From contig CM042694.1 of NCBI GenBank assembly GCA_023614405.1, forward strand, positions 356,642,010 through 356,706,009: DNA of 64,000 nt, given 5' to 3'. This document shows positions 51,680 to 63,958 of the stretch, piece after piece. The translations under genes and the position numbers were made by a program. Every line of letters starts with the position of its first letter. Position 1 is the stretch's first letter. The DNA is from Avena insularis (Eukaryota > Streptophyta > Magnoliopsida > Poales > Poaceae). A model generated the notes under the pieces. It searched no databases, was not told the DNA's origin, and saw nothing but the letters and a program-made list of their open reading frames with translations.

Positions 51680-53136
51680 TCTGGCATCAGAGCCCAAGTT
51701 GCTCACGGATTTTCCCTCATTCTTCCCCACCAATTTTTTTCTTGAAAACCCACAAAAATAGCCACAAATTCGAGTGGATCTCATGTCAACCTTTATCATT
51801 CGGTATCAGCAGCTTTTGATTGCCACCGATTTATCATCGATTTGGTCTTTTCCCCATAAATTCGAAAATTCCACAAAAAATAGCCCCAATTCGTGTTTTG
51901 GACCGATATGTGATTTGAGTGATTTTTGGTAGGTTTTGATTTGTGGATTACTTGCTAAACTTGTTGAACTACCTTCCCCTGCGTTCGCATAGCCTAATTT
52001 TGTGATTTCCTCCATCAATCTGAGGTTTTGGTTTGAGTTTTTTTGCCCAAAACGCGTCCCGTTTGTGTTCTTGATATCCTGGAATCGACCAGACCAGAGT
52101 TTTCGGCCTAGGACCGGAGTTTCTGGTGTTAGTGACTCCATAGAGGATCTTCTGGACCCCCCATACCGGAGTCTCCGCCCTCCTGCAGACAGCAAATCTA
52201 TTTCACGGTTTTGAGCATAATGTTTGCATTTGAACTCGTATTTCGGTGTTCTTTACCTCGTTTCGAAGAGGACAAAGAGCTCTACATCATCACCCAAGTG
52301 GTTCATGATATGTACTCCATCCAAATTCCGTGAGGAAATAAAGGGAGAAGATTGACGACGAAAGGTATAAACATTTCACGACTTCTCCCCACTTACATTC
52401 CTTTGTTAGCTACACTATCTTTGCAACCAACAAACACCTATTGTGACTAGTTCCTCCTATGATTTCTTGGGGTATGCACATTTGATACCTTGTAGAATTC
52501 TGACCAAAATTTGTGAGCACAATATCTCATATTGTTATCTTGTGTAGTTGTTGGCACAAGGAAGGGGCAAGTGAAAATGAAAAACAAAAATAGAAGAAAA
52601 AAATAGAAAAAGAAAAAGAAACAAACAAACAAGTGCCTCATAGAATAGGAAGCGCAAGCTCGATGAACATCATATTGGTGGTACTTATTGTGCATATCTT
52701 GTAGCCCACCAATTTTATTGCAATCGAACGAGCGTCTCTCCTTGCACTTGTGCAACACAAGATTATAGTATTCCCTAGGTAATCTTTGGTTCTTAGCTCA
52801 CTTTCTACGTCGCACAAGTCCCATTTATCCCACCATGTGTGTTTCCTTGTACATAATTCCTATCTTGTGGATTGACTTGTTTAGTTTGGTGATCATCGTG
52901 GTTCTTTACTTGCCATTACAACATGCCACATTCCATACATATCCACCATAAGCTGTGTGTGTGTGTGTGTTTTTAGTGGTTAGTTGGTTTTGGTGTTCTG
53001 CGTGAACTTCACTTTACTTGGTTTTGATTGCTCTCACGTGTGGCCACTTGCATGATACGATCTTCCAAGGTAAAATAAGGTTTTATGTTGCATCCCTAAC
53101 CCCTACCACTTCCATATACACTTGGTCTTGTGAATC
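51680..53136 (+). other. Family U copy 3 primer site and leader
   Basis: Primer site TGGCATCAGAGCC at 51682-51694. The leader is collinear with copy 1, including a purine-rich tract at 52571-52631 and a (TG)n run at about 52953-52970. A short duplication near 51680-51830 repeats the ATC(T/G)GGTATCAG-type primer-site sequence (CGGTATCAGCAGCTTTTG at 51800). No ORF is expected here. Confidence 0.65.
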
Positions 53137-54006
53137 ATGTCTAGGGACTTCGGAACCGAGGATGATATCTATGAAGAATCCATGATGAGCCACCATGACT
53201 ACGACTCTACAAGTATAGAGGACATGACGGAGCACTACACCGACAATAGCTCCGCATGCTTTGAGAACCCGGAGCATTACACCTACGGCGACTCCAAATG
53301 CATGGAAGATATGGAGCACGTCATCAATTATGGCTCCTTAAGCATGGAAGACTTGGAGCTCTACATCGACAATGGCTCCTCGTGCATGGAGCACATGGAG
53401 CACTACACCAACAATGGCTCCATATTCTTGGGTGATACAAAGTACTACATCAACAATGACTACCCAAGCATGGACGACTTCGAGTGCGAGATCGACGACG
53501 CCTCTCCAAGCATGGAGGACATAGAGAACTTCACCAACATTGAGGGCTCTTCCATGAGACATGAAGAATTCCTCCACCGCTTGGAGATGGAAGAATATTA
53601 TGCTAAGAAAGAGGAGGCGCATCATCAAGAAACCATGACCTTCAAAGACAAGTGTGCCACACCAAAGGGAATCACCTACTTCGATGATCCACCTCCAAGG
53701 CGTCAAGCGTCACCATCTCCATGGCATCAAGCATCACCATATCCAAGGAGCCAAGTACCACCATCTCCAAGGCGCCAAGCACCACATCCTCAAAGGTGTC
53801 AAGTGCAACAACCTCCAAGGAAACAAGTGCCACCGCCTACAAGAAGAGTGGCACCCAAACATCATCTTCGAAAAGAGGCGCCACGATGCAAGAATCTTCA
53901 TCAACAAACATCCTCTAGAGATCATTGTAACATCCAAATCTCAGCAACCCTGATTGGTTGTCCAGAATGCAAAAATCAAGGGGAACAAAAACTTTTTCTT
54001 ATTTAA
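53137..54006 (+). CDS. Family U ORF, copy 3, with expanded acidic repeats
   Basis: 289 residues, of which the last ~27 (after 53925) come from the inserted LTR. After the shared M-S-R-D-F-G-T-E-D-D-I-Y-E-E-S start there are about eight 14-residue repeats, for example M-E-D-M-E-H-V-I-N-Y-G-S-L-S, M-E-D-L-E-L-Y-I-D-N-G-S-S-C and M-E-H-M-E-H-Y-T-N-N-G-S-I-F. Copy 1 has about three. A charged helix (H-R-L-E-M-E-E-Y-Y-A-K-K-E-E) follows, then about six 8-residue Pro/Gln repeats (R-R-Q-A-S-P-S-P, W-H-Q-A-S-P-Y-P, R-S-Q-V-P-P-S-P). No known domain. The Cys modules would lie downstream and are lost. Confidence 0.68.
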   Translation: MSRDFGTEDDIYEESMMSHHDYDSTSIEDMTEHYTDNSSACFENPEHYTYGDSKCMEDMEHVINYGSLSMEDLELYIDNGSSCMEHMEHYTNNGSIFLGDTKYYINNDYPSMDDFECEIDDASPSMEDIENFTNIEGSSMRHEEFLHRLEMEEYYAKKEEAHHQETMTFKDKCATPKGITYFDDPPPRRQASPSPWHQASPYPRSQVPPSPRRQAPHPQRCQVQQPPRKQVPPPTRRVAPKHHLRKEAPRCKNLHQQTSSRDHCNIQISATLIGCPECKNQGEQKLFLI

Positions 54007-57000
54007 TGATCCAGTGCTTGTTTTCTTGATTGCGTGTACTTATGCATTTGACTATGTACTATATGATATACTCCTCTACCTTTCACTCAAGTTTACAAAA
54101 GCTACTTAACAAAACTATCTTGGCCTGCTTTACATATTCTGAAATGTTCTGGCATTTCAAAAACCTGAGCCAAGGTGCATTTGCAACCCCAATTATTTTC
54201 CTAGCTTCTATTACCAAAATTATGGAGATCTATATGATATAATCCCCTTATGTTTTCAAGACAGAACCTCCAACTACTCTTACCCCTAGGTTTTTCCAAA
54301 ACCTTTTATAAAACCTTGAACTCTACTCTTGGTAGAAATACCAAGAGATTCCCATCTACTTCAACACACAACCTTTTCAAAATACCCATCCTTACCTCAA
54401 GATAGGCTTGAAGGTATCCATAGTTTCATAATTGTTTTGTTAGTATGATGAGTTTCCCTGATCTGTTGTTGATGATTTTCCTTGATATGATGTCTGACTA
54501 GCTTGCTCGGAAGTAGTATGAGCCACCTAGGAGCTCATCCTCTAGGATCAATCTAAATTAAGAATACAAGCCCTAACCAAGATTACTGAGTTGGATCTGA
54601 TCTCTAGTCACGAAGTGACCATCTTAAACCGTTTAACTAGATCACCTCTAAACTCTTTCATTTTAGAAGCTTCCAAGTCAATGAAGACCAATATCAAGCA
54701 TGGATCCTTTCTACTCACTCTACCCATCAACATAACCCAATTGGTGATGAGTTGGAACCTTGCAACTAATCAAAAACATCAACTCTTGTATTCTAGTCAA
54801 AATCACCAAATCTGCCAAATTTGGCTAAGTTTGGAAAACTGTTATCAACATCACATATTTGAGACTCTCCTTCTCAACCCTTGTGCACTTTTGGAAATGA
54901 ACTTGAACCATATTTTAGACCATACTAAGGACTACGAAGGCCCACTCTTTCCCTTGGCTAGATCATCTTCTAACCCACTTGTTCTTGATTGTTTTGTAGG
55001 CAAGAAAATAATCCTTCTTGCAGATCTTATCAACATGCCTACTTTGGCAGAAGCTCACATCTCCATACTATCTTCTTGGGACCAACTCTTTGACTGATTG
55101 TGCTCTACTTATAAAGGTCTATCCATACACACTTCACTTTTTTCCATTGGATCCTTGTACTTATAAAACCCACATGGTTTTGAAGGCTATTTGATAATCT
55201 GTTTTGGCACAATTATTTTATTCAAATTTCGGCATCAATTCTTGAAGATCCTAGACATGATCAACCTCAAAACTTTATACCATGGTGATCTACTTCACTT
55301 GTTATATCCATCCATATATCCCATGTCCCAAGGGGAGCTCTGAGCTCCGAGTTTCAACAAGGTTTCGAAGGGATAAAATTAACAAAGCCTAAGATTCTAT
55401 TTTTCTTTGTTTCCGCCCAAATCAAGTTAAATTCTCAAAACCCAAGGTATCACATGGTGGATACATATGGTGGAAATAATATACCATGGAGATATAAAAT
55501 TATCAAATACTATCCATAATTATCATGGCCCAAAATCTATTTAATTCCTTTAAGGGAGAAAAACTCCAAATCTCCCTCTATGAAACAAAGTTTGTTTTTC
55601 TCCAAACCACACGTACAACTTTAGGCTCATTTGAGGCCTATATATCCTACCCTATCTTCCCATCTCAGAAATAAATATTTTATTATTTCTTTTTTCCCAT
55701 TTTCTCAAATGGCTGAACTAAAATAATAATTGTTTTAAATAGTTCTATCTCCCAATAAATCTTGGGAAAATTCTCCAAAGTGTGACTTCATGTTTGGGAC
55801 CATCCCAAACCAAAAACCAACCTTGTCCAATTAAAAATATCATATTAGCTTCTGAAAACCATTTCAACTCTTTCTAAATAATTGATATAAAGTAGACCAA
55901 AAATCATCCAATAAATCTCAAGTAAATCCTGGAAGTGTACAAGGACCATACCCATCTACCAGCACCCTTATCTCATATTGGCAAGATCAAAATTCAAGAA
56001 TTCCTTCATAGTCATCAATTATGGAAAGATTGATCATAACACCAAACCACCATCAAATTGTCCCAAATCCTCATCAAATCCTGCCCAACACTTCTCCACA
56101 GCAACCAAACCCACCCCTGGTCGTGGTCAACACTACAACACCCTCTTCCCTTGCCCTCACCTCTTGGTGAGAGACTAAGGAGAGAGAAGCCATTTATTGC
56201 AAATCTTGTAAAGTAATAGGGCAACAGCCACCACCCTCCTCTCCACTCAGTGCTCGACTCAGGACCCCAGCACGACCTCCCAACCGCCCCTAGCCAATTA
56301 GAGCCTGGGACCCTCCCTCCATTTCCCTAGTGAACAAAGTCCACCATGGATCATTCCTCATCAGGTTAAAAGGCCCTGAACCCACACTGCATCATCCCAA
56401 TGCCTCATTTCACTCCTACCCACCTCCACTCTCTCCCTGCAGAGCCCTCACCGAGCCTCTGCCCCTGCATGGCTGAGGAAAAGATCTTCTCCAAAATCGG
56501 ATAAGCAAGCTCGCCCTAAGAAGTTTGACCGGCTCAGGTCGTCTCTCACCTCCCTCTCTGCTTCTACTATAACCTCTTCCTCCTCTGCATCTCAACCCAC
56601 TCTCTTTTTTTCTCCTAGGAATGCCCCAGCACTCGCCGGTGACGACCTCCCGAAGTGCTTCGAGCTCAAGGTGAGGTCCCCGTAGATGTGGACCACTTCT
56701 ACTCTCTCTCCCTTGTAGCGCGTCCATCCCGTGTTGAGGCCATCCTAATCCTGCCCTTCTACGTGATATGAAGACACCCAAGTGGTTCATCCGTCGAGCT
56801 CCCGAAGGTGCACCGCGGGCACGCATGCGCAAGACAAATACCAAGACGGAGACCGACTTGCCGCCCCTCCCGGGCTTGTCGCCGAACGCCGCGTCGCCCT
56901 GCGGCCTCCACCTCGATGGAGACGACACCTAGGCGAGCCCCCGCCCAGCCGTTGGCCGAGTTAGGGTTTCCTCTCTTCGCCTCCGGTCATGAGGAAGAAC

Positions 57001-60000
57001 ACGTGCCAGCACCGTTAGTCATATCCTGATCAAACGACAGACGTTGCCGGGTACCCCTTCAGGGGTCACCTCTCGCTGATAGTCGGGCTCCGCCCGTCTG
57101 TTTCAAAGCTGCCTTCCGTGCCAAGATCCACCTGGGTGGGCCAATTTTCCCCGTGGCAGCCCATTTGCCTCCTGGATGTAGCCCGCCCCAAGGTTTCCCC
57201 CTCAGAAAATCTTCTGTACTTTTATTTTCTAGATCTGTAGAATGCATGTTAGCTTTAATTCATAAAATGGAAAATACCAGCTAGTGTTTATATCTCATTT
57301 TTTGCATGCTCTATGAGGTTTTCCTACCATGCAGAGCCAACCTCATGTCAAAATTCATATTAATTATTTTCCAGCAATTAATCTACTAAAAAGTATCCTT
57401 TGCAACAAATAAATCACTAAGTAGGGTATACATCTCCATTGGAATAACTCCAACTTCCTATAAAAGGTAATTAATATACCTCTCCTATGACCTAGACCTT
57501 AGGCTAAGTTGAGCTATAGATTACCTATAGTAAAAATAACAAAATCCATCCATATCTACCTTTAGAAATTTCCCTGGGAAGTTCTACAACTCCTTTTTAG
57601 CTAATTCCAACTCCTAGGGAAGTGGTACTTCAATACCTAACAATTATAAGGAGGTCAACATTTATTGATCCTCTGGTCAATTTTGGTGAATTTAACTACT
57701 CTATGTAATGTTTTTACACCAAATACATAACCTCTATAGATCTATAACTCTAAAAATGATGAATCCAATTTCTGCAGAAAGGTGTTTGAAATCCCTAACA
57801 TGTGTCCTTCTATTCATATCAAAATACACTGTAGTTTTAATCTGGTGAAAAAGACAAAAAGCCTGCATAACTGACTTTGGGATTTTCCCAAGGACATTGT
57901 GGTAATTATTTTGAGATGTTTCCAACTCTCAAAAGTCACAAACTTAATTGTACATAATATACTCTGAGCACAAATTTATTTGGCTTACAGATCTTTTGTT
58001 ATGAATTTTTCACCTAAACTAGGGTTATTTTCACTAGAAAACTCATAAGAAATTAAAGAAAATTGATAAAATAGTGAAACCACTTTTGTTGGTTCTGTTT
58101 TATCATTAGCTATCTGATGATATCATTTTTTCATATTGATATCATACATACCCAAGCCCTAGGTAAAAACCCCTGAAAATGTGGTACTTGACATTGAAAA
58201 CACAAAAGAAGTCCCACAAATGCTTTTCCATTATTTCCAAATGCAACAAACTCAATCTATGAAAACCTACTGAAGTGAGTAAGGTGTTGTATGTTTGTTT
58301 TGTTGTATGGTATTGGTGATTGTATGCCTTGTATTGATTGTGCCATTTGTTTGCTTAAATGTGATCCATATCGACGATAAATGCGATTATATCGGAGACA
58401 AGAAGATGGTTATTATTGTTATTGTTATTATTTGGTATTCTAAGAAGAAGTCCAGGGACATATATTGCCATATTGTTGATCATAGGCAAGCCACCTTGTT
58501 TCTCATAAGATTTGCCCTACTATCTTACTTATGCATGTTTTACCTACTGTTATGAAACTGCATTGTCTTAAAATATGATGAGTTATCTCCGGTAGTGGCT
58601 TGGCTCCTCCAAACCATTACACAATGGTACTACTAAGTACAAACCCTCGATGACACCTACCTGTCCCTAGTATGGTAGATGGTATAATACACCATACCCC
58701 TTTGGAGACCCCGATTTAGCCGAAGCAAATCTATAGGATGGGAAGACCCCAGAAAAAGGTTTATGAAATGTTTTATGATAAAATCTTGGTGAGGTTTGAC
58801 CTACCAAGAAAGGTTGAGAAATGAAAAAGGTTTTTCTTTTACAAAGATGTTGAAAGAAAGAGGAGGAAAAATGTTTATGAAAACGCACCCGGTTCTTTTT
58901 AGCTTTAGCTATAACAACTTAACCCGTGCAACCACATTACTCTGGAATGGGACAGGGCTGGACTTCAAGCTTGCTACTCTGGTATGGGAATTCTCACAAC
59001 TACTTATAAGGGAACAACTCCCTCGAATGTCAGGTTTCATTTACAAAAAGGGTCAACTGTTAGATAGTCACCTAGAGGAGATGCGAACTGCCCTCGGGAG
59101 CAGCCGGAAGATACTATAAGCCTCTCATTGAAAGTGCCCACTCTCGAGGAGTCGGAATGCACTCCGGTTGGTCCGTGATCCCCGATATCCCGGTATTGAG
59201 AGGAACAATTCATAGGGTAGGGCCTATGCTAGAGTGGCATCCAGAGAGTCTTGATTGGTTACTCGACCCACGATCAGTGAGGATCAGGGAAGGGTGCTCG
59301 GTTGGCATGGGTAAAGTGTAAAACCTCTATAGAGTGTAAATCTGTTCGAATAGCCGTGTCCACGGTTATGGACAGGTTGGACAAACTACTATAGAGCGGT
59401 GCTGGTTTTGATTTCAAAAAGGATTTCAGAAAAACAATGGCTTTGAAAGTGTTCTGACCATGGGATGGTCGGAAAGGATAAATGTTTTGACCATGGGATG
59501 GTCAAAAAGAAAGGAAAGGATTTGGTCATGGGATGACCGGAAGGAGGAACTAATGGGTGACCCAATCCTAGTGTTTTACAAAACTCTTCAAAAAGGTTTC
59601 CAAAATGTTTTGCAAAAGTTTTCAACAAAGATATAAACATGCTATATCTACAAGAGAAACTGTTTAAGAAAAGAACCTCCCTTGGAACCCTCCTACCACC
59701 ACATCAATATTGCATATACTTTTATTGTTATTATTCTTAGGTGGTTTGCGAGTACATTCAAAGTACTCACTGGCATTGTCCCTAGCTATTAAATTGGTCA
59801 GATATCAAGAAGAATGTGATGTTGATGGCAATGCAAGCTAGGACATTCTCCCAGTCAGTTGCCTGTAGGTTAAGGCATGGCTCAAGCACTATGCTTGATG
59901 AAGATTCGCTGATGATGGATGATGTATCCATAATGGCAAATAAGGTATGACATGTATCCTCTAGGTATTGTTTACTTTGATACTTGTCGGTATGTGCCAT

Positions 60001-60071
60001 GACTAACTGATCACGGGATCGTGGTGTATGCATAACAGGGATTCTCGGAGGATTAATCCGAGGGCCCTACA
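53926..60071 (+). repeat. Long LTR (~6.1 kb) of the Tekay/Del-like element
   Basis: Begins TGTAACATCC inside the family U ORF and ends GGGCCCTACA just before a primer site. AT-rich sequence (54000-56200) is followed by a GC-rich exon-like block (56400-57060), a second AT-rich part, and a 3' block with AATAGCCGTGTCCACGGTTATGGACAG (59350-59375), a palindromic motif I associate with grass LTRs. The tail 59745-60071 recurs at 1-330. An undetected insertion may inflate the length. Short ORFs such as 54591-55097 and 56416-56928 show no domain. Confidence 0.6.
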
Positions 60072-61511
60072 AACTTGGCACAGAGCCATGCTGACTGTAG
60101 GAGAACCTTAGTTAGCATGGTCGTTAGGTAGGAAATCTATTTTGGAAGGGCCGTTTTTCAAAAACTACGTTCTCAAAAGCTTTTTGAAAAGTTCTACTTC
60201 TTATCCTCTCCTAATTTAAAGGATTTTGAACATGGTTTCCTCTATCTCTCGTCCGAATTTCAAACCTATGGATTTACAATAACTAGGACCTAGAACCCGG
60301 TGAAGATGATGAGGACGAGATGAAGAGAAGCAACTACCAACAAACATAAGGAGACTACAAGATCGCCCGACCAACGGAATCCTCATAATCAGAAGAAATC
60401 ATGTGATGCACTATCGAGAAGCTTCCAATGACTCGGCGAGGGCTTCATACAAAAGATAGTGACTCAGACACTAAGAATGATGATGTCTAGGATAACTAGT
60501 CCTAAGATAGGATTCCCCTGTGCTGCGAGTAGTTAACTCCTTGGTCCCTATAGTAGATCGTGTTTGCTTGCCTAAGTGAATATTGTGTTGCTTGATGTGT
60601 CTTGTTTGCGAAGGACTTTGTGACCCTTCTCGCTTTGTTCACCTTGTATGTATGTGTCTATGTTTGTCTAACCTTGTCAAATGTGACTCGAGGATCGATA
60701 ACCCACCTAGTAACTCAGGCACCCCCAGTTAGTTGTCGCTAACGAGAACCCATACTAACCTTGGGAGTTATGAGAGGAAAATCCACGCAAAGAACCAAGA
60801 GATCTACATTGTCAAGATAGAAATATTTAGAGTCCCTCCTCAGTAGGATGACATACATCGTCCAACTCACTTCCAAAGACTCACTGACAGCGCATCACCC
60901 TATTAATCATCCGCAAACCATAGCAAGAATCCTGTTGAAGCTGGAAGTCGACCACCGAAGGATCCTCAATATCCACATGAAATGGCATGATCTTCTGATC
61001 AAGGCTAGAAGTGAAGACCTGATTTCACTGTCCTTTGACATATTAGAGCTCCCGATAGTCCCAAACTACTAACTCTTCTAGTCGACCCTACCCAACACAA
61101 CAGGAAGTTCCTCACCAAAAGGCCAGAATAATCCAAAGTCCTGAAGATAAGGATGCATGAGGACAATGAGTCTACTCGCCATCGAGCAGAAACAACGTAA
61201 GGAATTCAAGTCAAGACATTTTCTCTGAAGTTAGCTTCCCTACCTCGACTAAAGACTAGCAAGAAGTGTCGTTAACTGCTAACCTGCCTAGAACTGACTC
61301 CCTAAAGCTTCATTAGGAAACCACCCCCAATGAAGGCTCTCGCAATAGACGTCACTCGGATACCCCAACTCAAGACCCAGGGAAAATATAGCCTTCCTCT
61401 AGCATCATGCAAACACTCCAAGACAGAAGATCCACACCCTTCTCGAAGAACCTTAGTAAAGCTCTATGTCGTGGTATTGCCAATGAGTACGCCATGGAGG
61501 GGTCCTCATAG
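60072..61511 (+). other. Primer site and interior of the Tekay/Del-like element
   Basis: CTTGGCACAGAGCC at 60074-60087 is a mutated tRNA-iMet primer site (TTGGTATCAGAGCC) followed by the typical ATGCTGACTGTAGGA. The next ~1.4 kb has an acidic-coding-like GATGATGAGGACGAGATGAAGAG near 60305 but no conserved frame. I see no gag, protease or RT. It ends where the Tat2 LTR starts (about 61512). Confidence 0.5.
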
Positions 61512-61993
61512 TGTGTGTTTAGAGACATGGGGTAAGGCGGAGAGTTGGCGGGTACGAGATAACACAATTTAACCAGGTTCAAGTCCCACAACAGTGGCGA
61601 AACTCTAATCCTGCTATAAATCACTATAATGGCAATACGCCGAGTTACAGATATTGGTTCCCTGTGCGAGGGTCTTATGAATCATGCCCTAAAGGCTCCC
61701 AGAGGTCCGGTTTATAAAGGCACCAGAACCTAGGGTTACAGGGAAAGGACCTTGCCGGACAAGGTAAAGAGTCCTTCACTAATACGAACTAGTCTTTCAT
61801 GTCTTGCACTCCACGGCTCTGAGTACGTCGGTGACTCCTACGTAGCCTTCCTTAATCCAGCATGGGCCTCCCTTCTGGATCCGTCTAACTGGGTCGCCCA
61901 GCAGGCCATAGGCCTTGCTACCAACTGTGGGCCACCCGGGTTAGCTGGATTAGAGACATGCTATGATGATACCCATTTAGCATCTCCCCAACA
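61512..61993 (-). repeat. Tat2 3' LTR (~482 bp)
   Basis: On the minus strand it begins TGTTGGGGAGATGC (61993 downward). The inner edge is sharp; the outer edge (TGTGTGTTTAGAGAC) is inferred from the TG and from the change in sequence character. GGTTTATAAAGGCACC near 61710 could be a core promoter element. Confidence 0.65.
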
Positions 61994-62545
61994 GTAGCCC
62001 CGGAGGACTTTGAAATCTTGGACCATCTTGCTTATTGATATTGAATGCTCCGTCTATGTGATGCTGACAATCCATCAAGCAATATTTCAAAGGTCTCCCA
62101 AAGAACCCTACAATCCTCTCCGACTTTGCAATGTAGCTAGAGATTCCTTGAGTCTTCATTTCTGGAGCCGGACGTTTTTCGCCTTCGATGGAATCTTTAG
62201 ATGTGACTCTCCACTTCAACTATTAGGAGGATGATGTAGGGTACAACCTACATTACCTCGAAACTCATAGAAGGCAGGGAATTAATCATATCCACGTCAA
62301 AGACAGAGGACGTGGCAAAATTACCATGCACGCTCATCTCCACGTCGGCAATACTTCGCCCGTAGGATCCTTCTGCATGAATCTTGACACCAGGCCTATA
62401 TATTTTGATTAGGGCTAGATTATTTTCTTTTACCCACATTCTCCCATGTGTCTTTGTTTTCCTCCATCCGCACGGCCGGTCGAACTCCTCATCGGAAAAC
62501 CCTAGCCAGAGCTTCCCCATTTCTCCATCCACACCCAATTACGCA

Positions 62546-63958
62546 ATGGCCTCTAGCAGCTCTGCTCCCTCGATGGTGGAGACTCCTGAGGCTACAACGG
62601 AGCCATCCTCGGGAGTGATTGTCCCACCAGAGGGGTCATCATCAATGTCACTACCGTGGAGGAAACCATCGGCGACGACAAAGGACGGGCGGCACCAAAA
62701 GCTGCTGAAGAGGATAACAACTCCCACAAAGGAGAATGGAGGGGCTCCGACCTCTCCGCTGAGGATCTGCAAGAACTCATCACCGATGGGTATCTCCTTG
62801 CAGCGGAGGGTTTGGTCTGGCAGCAGGTGCCGGTCGGCGAGGTTACCCCTTCTCCCCAAGCCAAAGAGAAGGTATACCTCAAAGCCCAACTAGTATGTGG
62901 CGTAAGCCTGCCAATCTCCGACTTCTTCATGGATGTCCTTCGCTACTTCCGGGTACTTCCCCACAACCTCTCTCCCAATAGCATCCTCGTACTTAGCAAC
63001 TTCATTGCCTTGTGCGAAGGTTACCTAGGAATAAAGCCTAGGTCAGATCTGTTTATTTACTTTTTCACCGTCAAGAGAGAGTCCGTAGAATCCAAGGATG
63101 AATATGGATATGTGGAACAATTAGCTTTAAGATCCGGCCTAGCCGATGCTTCCCCGACATCGTGGGTCACGAATCTTGCAAGAACTGACAGCGCACATAC
63201 TTCCATGGCCCAGACATTCCTCCGCTTGACCGTCTTGAGACGTACCTCGACTTCGTCGATGGAGCTGCCACTGAAGTACCCACCTAGAGGTCCCCAACCT
63301 CCCTTCCGTCCAACGAGGAAGCCAATCGCACCGTAAGGCGGATCGAATGGCTCATAGACGGAGGTCTGACGGGCTTTGACCTAGCCATGTACTGGTTCAC
63401 TAGGCGGATCCAGCCTCTGCAGCACCGCGTCGAGCTGATGTGCATGTACTCTAAGGTCAGAAAGGATCCCATGAGAACTTCACGGGATAACTTCTCCAAC
63501 AACACCATCAAGCTCCGGCTTAAGGACATGGTCAAGGTGAAGGATAGGAAGCGTGGCTTCAAGATCTCCTATGACATGTTCGAATGCGGCAAATGCCTAA
63601 AGGTAGCTTTTGTTTCCTTTGTTGCTCGTTACATATACTCTAAGGCTTTTCCGTCTTGAAGTTATCAGTCTAACACACCTTTTGTCTTCTAGCTGGCGAC
63701 CTTGGCGGAGGATCAGATGGCCTCCCAGGTCTATGATCCCAAACTGAAGGATATCCAGGTGGTGTCCGATGAAGACACCCCTAAGGCTCACCCAGCGCTA
63801 GCAGCGTGAAAGTGAAAGAGCTCCACCTCTGACGCTGCTGCCGAGGCCAAGAAGAAGAAGAAATCGGAGAGTGGAGTCTCCAAACGATCCACCGCCACCT
63901 TAGAGGCGGAGAAGAAGAGATCCACCAGCATTCCCCTAACCAAGGCTCCTGCCGTGGA
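62546..63958 (+). pseudogene. Antisense gene of Tat2 (putative gypsy-type transposon protein), partial
   Basis: Exon 1 about 62546-63602, intron 63603-63692 (GT...TTCTAG), exon 2 63693-63958 with donor GTAAGT at 63959, the same exon-2 donor as in Tat1. After a Ser-rich start (M-A-S-S-S-S-A-P) and a frame change near 62640, it encodes L-P-I-S-D-F-F-M-D-V-L, P-H-N-L-S-P-N-S-I and C-E-G-Y-L-G-I-K-P. This is homologous to the Tat1 exon-1 domain. Later W-L-I-D-G-G-L-T-G-F-D-L-A and W-F-T-R-R-I-Q-P-L match the rest of this family. Frame changes near 63250-63330 and a stop in exon 2 (after H-P-A-L-A-A) break it. It continues past the window. Confidence 0.7.

Larger units (their letters stand above)
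50859..53925 (+). mobile_element. Family U, copy 3 (3' truncated)
   Basis: 5' LTR 50859-51679, primer site TGGCATCAGAGCC (51682-51694), a leader of about 1.4 kb, and the start of the family ORF at 53137. It is interrupted at 53926 by a Tekay-like LTR; the remainder is not seen in the window. The LTR carries GAGTCTCCGG motifs where copy 1 has GTGTCCGG. Confidence 0.82.
53926..61511 (+). mobile_element. Tekay/Del-like long-LTR element, 5' part, non-coding
   Basis: 5' LTR 53926-60071, primer site, and about 1.4 kb of interior before a Tat LTR begins at 61512. The interior shows no gag or pol motif, so the copy is either eroded or a large non-autonomous derivative. The TGTAACATCC start and GGGCCCTACA end fit the grass Tekay/Del style; the name is tentative. 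Confidence 0.6.

Noticed and set aside
53926..54006. C-terminal 27 residues of the copy 3 ORF
   Set aside because: They derive from the inserted Tekay-like LTR, not from family U.
54591..55097. 168-residue ORF in the long LTR
   Set aside because: Low-complexity composition, no recognisable motif, and located in LTR sequence; likely chance.
56416..57029. GC-rich ORFs (for example 56416-56928) as a protein-coding gene
   Set aside because: No domain, no consistent frame, and the block recurs at 480-1245 inside related LTR sequence.
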